The position numbers and the translations under genes were made by a program. Source: an uncultured Lachnospiraceae bacterium (GTDB lineage: Bacteria; Bacillota; Clostridia; Lachnospirales; Lachnospiraceae). From it: a stretch of DNA of 35,130 bases. The notes under the pieces were generated by a model that was not told where the DNA came from, ran no database searches, and saw nothing but the letters and a program-made list of their open reading frames with translations. The DNA is taken from contig CACZXG010000040.1 of assembly GCA_902785055.1 (NCBI GenBank), forward strand, positions 1 through 35,130, written 5' to 3'. Positions 32,018 to 35,130 of the stretch are shown here, in pieces. Each line of letters starts with the position of its first letter. Positions within the stretch are counted from its first letter, which is position 1.

Positions 32018-34444
32018 TTACTTGTCTCCCTTCAGCAATTTCTCGTACTTCCTGTTGGCGCTCTTGTTGGAGAAGTAGCCGCCGATCACCTTGCCGAGTC
32101 CGCTGAAGAAGTGTCCGTTCACGGCGTCCACCATGCCGTCCACCATCTTCTTGTCAACCTGTCCGCCGGTCATTTTTCCGATAGCTCTGAAGGGCATGTT
32201 GTAGATGAACAGAACGTTCAGGTCCGGCTTTCCGGCCGCGTCTGCTTCCTGTTTTTTCTTTTCAAGCTGCTTGTAGACGAAGCGTGCAAGACCGCTCTTT
32301 GCATTACCGAGCTGGCAGATCGCGTCATTTTCGGTCAGCATACTGCCCCAGCTGCCATCCGGGATCGGGCCGCCAAGAAGTTCAGCAAATGCTTCATCCG
32401 GAATCGCCTGGATCTTTCCTTCTCTGTAAGCGGAAAGTCTCGCGTTGTCATAAGGTGCGGGAGCATCCTCTCCTGCAACGTCAATTGTGCCTGACAGCCG
32501 GATGTCCGCCACGGAACTGCCCACACATACCGCATAGGTTCCGCCCTCGACTGCCCATCCGTTCTTCTTCACATTCCAATAGCGGAAAGTGTAGCTGTCA
32601 AACGGGATTGTCACTGTCTCCGCCTCGCCTGCTTCCAGGAATACCTTTGCGAAGCCCTTGAGTTCCTTGCGGGCTCTCAGGATTTTGGCATCCGGAAGGC
32701 CGACGTAGAGCTGTACGATTTCCGCGCCGGCGCAGGCACCGGTGTTCTTTACCGTGAAGGTCACGCCCTTGTCGTCGACCTTGAGGTCCGAGTACTCGAA
32801 GGTCGTGTAGGATAGACCGTATCCGAAGGGATAGCGGACCTCTTTGTCAAATGTGTCAAAATAGCGATAACCGACAAACAGCGCTTCTCTGTAATCGGAA
32901 TTTCTCTCTTTGGCGGGATAATACGGCTGGGACGGCGTGTCCTCATAGACCATGGGATAAGTCTCCGCCAGTTTGCCGGAAGGATTGACGCGGCCCATGA
33001 TCAGGTCGAGCATGGCGCCTGCGCCCGCCTGGCCTGTCAGATAGCCGTGCAGGATCGCTTTAAGGCTGTCCTCCCACTCCATCTCGACGGAGGATCCTGC
33101 GCTGATCACACCGACAATATTAGGATTGGCTTTCGCCATAGCCCGGAGCACATCGACCTGAACCTGAGGGATGTGCATATGCGTGCGGTCGAGACCTTCC
33201 GATTCACTCATCTCATCCAGGCCGAAGAAATACAGTACCACATCAGCGCTTTCCGCCGCCTTGACCGCTTCACTTAAGAGCGTAGAGTCGGCTTCGCCGC
33301 TTCTCTTATAGCCATGGCACATCGCGGTGACTTCCAGATCCTCATCTTTGATCAGGTTTTCGATCGTCTCCACTTTCGTGGAGTTGACCATAGAGGAACC
33401 GGCGCCCTGATATCTGGGAAGGAATGCGAAATCTCCGACTACGGCAACTTTTGTTCCCGCTTTAAGAGGAAGGATCGCGCCTTCGTTCTTGAGAAGCACC
33501 GCGCACTGAGCCGCTGCCTTTCTTGCCAACGCGTGGTGGCCTTCGATATCGAACTCCTCGCTGTGGCCTTTGGCCGCCTCTGTGGTGGTCAGCACTGCAT
33601 CCAACAGTTCATCCACGCGGGCATCCAGGTCCTCCATGGAGAGAGAACCGTTCTTAACCGCCTCCACCAGCTCTCTTGCGGATCCCAGTCCGGGCGCAGG
33701 CATCTCGAGATCTGAGCCGGCCTTGACTGCCGTCACATGGTCATTCGCCCCGCCCCAGTCGGAAACCACAAATCCGTCGTAGTTCCAGTCTCCGCGAAGG
33801 ATCTCTTTGAGAAGGTGCATGCTCTCGTTGGTATACTCGCCGTTGACCTGGTTGTAGGAGGTCATAACGGCGCCGGGCTTCGACTCGTCGATCGCCACTT
33901 CAAATCCTGTCAGGTAGATCTCCCGGAGGGTTCGCTCGTCTACGACCGCGTTCATCGCCATGCGGCGTTCCTCCTGAGAGTTGACCGCGAAGTGCTTGAT
34001 GCAGGAGAATACCCCCTGGCTCTGGATTCCCTTTACATAAGATGCTGCCATTCTGCCCGCCAGATACGGGTCTTCGGAGAAATACTCGAAATTTCGTCCG
34101 CACAGCGGGCTTCTCTTTATATTCATGCCCGGTCCGAGCAAAATATTGACGCCCATCGCTTTGGCCTCTTCGCCCAGCGCGACGCCGACTTCCGTTCCCA
34201 GATCTCTGTCCCAGCTGTTCGCCATAGTAGCGGCCGTCGGAAAACATGTCGCCGGAAGGGAAGCGTTGAGACCGAGGTGATCTCCTGCTCCCGCCTGACG
34301 CCTGAGTCCGTGAGGGCCGTCTGACATGATCATCGACGGAATGCCCAGTCTGGGGATGTCTCTGGAGTCCCACTCCCCCTTTCCGCCGAGCAGGGCGGCC
34401 TTTTCTTCCAAAGTCAGCTGATCAATTAAATCTTTGTGCTTCAT
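32018..34444 (-). CDS. GH3 family beta-glucosidase, standard domain order
   Basis: The 808-residue enzyme has an N-terminal TIM-barrel with nucleophile D229 (GFVVSDWGG), preceded by IKHFAVNSQEE, an (alpha/beta)6 domain with the likely acid/base E416 in SEGLDR, and a fibronectin III-like domain (AGAEIVQLYVG, about 590-660). About 140 further C-terminal residues form a helical extension, which is unusual for the family. No signal peptide is seen, so it probably acts in the cytoplasm on imported gluco-oligosaccharides. AGGAGG is 4 bases before the ATG at 34444; the longer frame to 34474 is rejected. The upstream gene, also GH3, ends 8 bases before it. Confidence 0.93.
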   Translation of the reverse strand: MKHKDLIDQLTLEEKAALLGGKGEWDSRDIPRLGIPSMIMSDGPHGLRRQAGAGDHLGLNASLPATCFPTAATMANSWDRDLGTEVGVALGEEAKAMGVNILLGPGMNIKRSPLCGRNFEYFSEDPYLAGRMAASYVKGIQSQGVFSCIKHFAVNSQEERRMAMNAVVDERTLREIYLTGFEVAIDESKPGAVMTSYNQVNGEYTNESMHLLKEILRGDWNYDGFVVSDWGGANDHVTAVKAGSDLEMPAPGLGSARELVEAVKNGSLSMEDLDARVDELLDAVLTTTEAAKGHSEEFDIEGHHALARKAAAQCAVLLKNEGAILPLKAGTKVAVVGDFAFLPRYQGAGSSMVNSTKVETIENLIKDEDLEVTAMCHGYKRSGEADSTLLSEAVKAAESADVVLYFFGLDEMSESEGLDRTHMHIPQVQVDVLRAMAKANPNIVGVISAGSSVEMEWEDSLKAILHGYLTGQAGAGAMLDLIMGRVNPSGKLAETYPMVYEDTPSQPYYPAKERNSDYREALFVGYRYFDTFDKEVRYPFGYGLSYTTFEYSDLKVDDKGVTFTVKNTGACAGAEIVQLYVGLPDAKILRARKELKGFAKVFLEAGEAETVTIPFDSYTFRYWNVKKNGWAVEGGTYAVCVGSSVADIRLSGTIDVAGEDAPAPYDNARLSAYREGKIQAIPDEAFAELLGGPIPDGSWGSMLTENDAICQLGNAKSGLARFVYKQLEKKKQEADAAGKPDLNVLFIYNMPFRAIGKMTGGQVDKKMVDGMVDAVNGHFFSGLGKVIGGYFSNKSANRKYEKLLKGDK

Positions 34445-34452
34445 TGATCCTC

Positions 34453-35130
34453 CTATGCCGTTTTCTTCTTCCAATTCATGAACACGAGCACTAACGGGAT
34501 GATCACGATCGCAGCTGTAAGGGCATCAATACCGTAGAAGATCTTCTGCATACGGGTCAGTCCGCCTTCCGTCTGCTCGTTGATCGTGTAGTATCCGCTG
34601 TTGCCGACTGTGTAAAGAATGTTCTTGCAGGCCTGGCGCATCGCCTTGACTGCAGTCGCGCTCTGATCTGAGAGCACGTTGGATGCAGCGCCGTTGAATC
34701 CGAGCATCAGGTCATTGCCGTTGCGGATGCAGTGGTCAGTGATCTGGTAGCCGTAAGAGCCGTTGTAGTCCGTCTCGACCATTCCTACAAATCCCCACTC
34801 ATCGCGCAGAACTGTGTTGAGCAGCTCATTGTTCGCGCAGCCGGGCTCTGTTCCGATCCAGTTGAATGCGGACATTGCGGCGAGGGCAGTTCCTTCATAA
34901 TTCTTGACTGCGATCTCGAAAGGCTTTAAGTAGATCTCACGGAAAGCCTGCTCGGGAGCATAGGTCAGAAGGAAGGAGCAGCGGTTGGTCTCCTGGTCGT
35001 TCATCGCGAAGTGCTTGATGTAAGGATATACGCCCTTTGTGGAGGCGCCGTTGATCTCAGCTGCCGCAATGAGGCCTGCCAGAACGCCGTCCTCGGAATA
35101 ATACTCGAAGTTTCTTCCTGCGAAAGCGCT
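34453..35130 (-). CDS. GH3 family glycosidase, C-terminal part, with reversed domain order and a membrane tail (runs off the right edge)
   Basis: About 225 residues are visible. They start with GRNFEYYSEDGVLAG and continue with IKHFAMNDQETNR, both standard markers of the GH3 barrel domain. The nucleophile region reads MVETDYNGSYGY, so the catalytic Asp lies in ETD rather than the usual SDW. The barrel is followed not by a sandwich domain but by GGLTRMQKIFYGIDA, one transmembrane helix (AAIVIIPLVLVFMNW) and KKKTA. The catalytic barrel is therefore the C-terminal domain, an order known from some rumen GH3 enzymes. The protein is likely anchored in the membrane with the catalytic part outside. 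The upstream part is beyond the window. Confidence 0.88.
   Translation of the reverse strand, partial: SAFAGRNFEYYSEDGVLAGLIAAAEINGASTKGVYPYIKHFAMNDQETNRCSFLLTYAPEQAFREIYLKPFEIAVKNYEGTALAAMSAFNWIGTEPGCANNELLNTVLRDEWGFVGMVETDYNGSYGYQITDHCIRNGNDLMLGFNGAASNVLSDQSATAVKAMRQACKNILYTVGNSGYYTINEQTEGGLTRMQKIFYGIDALTAAIVIIPLVLVFMNWKKKTA

Noticed and set aside
34445-34474. Ten extra residues at the start of the GH3 enzyme
   Set aside because: The AGGAGG at 4 bases from the ATG at 34444 fixes the start, and the extension overlaps the upstream gene.
1-35130. CRISPR arrays, insertion sequences, phage genes, rRNA
   Set aside because: I found no regularly spaced repeats, transposase or integrase motifs, phage structural genes or rRNA sequence in the window.

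Overview
The window is a roughly 35 kb chromosomal stretch from a Gram-positive anaerobe of the class Clostridia, most likely a Lachnospiraceae-type gut or rumen bacterium. This is an inference from several signs: mid-range G+C, strong AGGAGG ribosome binding sites with frequent GTG/TTG starts, a ZTP-riboswitch-controlled formate-tetrahydrofolate ligase, a CstA-type transporter, a C_GCAxxG_C_C protein, GtrA next to GH3 glucosidases, and a CadC-like ArsR/P-type ATPase locus. Almost every gene is on the minus strand. The exceptions are a small hypothetical gene at 524-853 and a membrane-anchored Ig-like protein at 14292-15461.

Layout, left to right. 1-101: start of an unrecognised minus-strand gene. 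102-523: AT-rich spacer with an inverted repeat and the promoter of the small + strand gene. 844-4561: three-gene minus operon of a two-helix membrane protein, a MoxR/NorQ-type AAA+ ATPase and a NorD-like VWA protein. 4642-6269: cstA with its own promoter and terminator. 6316-7258: a C_GCAxxG_C_C protein and a tRNA-Ala(GGC). 7297-11233: a 1276-residue secreted, C-terminally anchored subtilase with an inserted region and Kelch-like repeats. 11343-14158: a metal-responsive operon (ArsR regulator, free HMA metallochaperone, Zn/Cd-type P1B-ATPase) with a clear promoter and operator. 14292-15461: Ig-like/OB-fold surface protein. 15464-17622: amidohydrolase and YkgJ CxxCxxCC protein, translationally coupled, behind a long structured leader. 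17942-19830: fhs with promoter and ZTP riboswitch. 19827-21716: Na+/phosphate symporter with its own promoter. 21691-31351: a ten-gene Mrp/Mbh-type cation antiporter operon. 31364-32015: GtrA protein and terminator. 32018-35130: two GH3 glycosidases, the second cut by the window edge.

How the parts fit. The antiporter operon carries mrpE, mrpF, mrpG, an MbhD-like protein, an MbhE-MrpB fusion, mrpC and four large antiporter-like subunits, but no hydrogenase or ferredoxin-oxidoreductase subunit. It would link H+ and Na+ gradients, which the downstream Na+/Pi symporter could use. fhs feeds one-carbon units into purine synthesis, and its riboswitch is expected to sense ZTP/ZMP, the signal of 10-formyl-THF shortage. 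The GH3/GtrA genes and cstA fit a saccharolytic, peptide-using anaerobe.

The most unexpected signal is the roughly 290-nt leader between fhs and the amidohydrolase gene. It has a three-tier stem-loop and four alternating G/C-rich segments that can form either an antiterminated (1:2 + 3:4) or a terminated (2:3 + U-tract) fold. I do not recognise it as a known riboswitch class.
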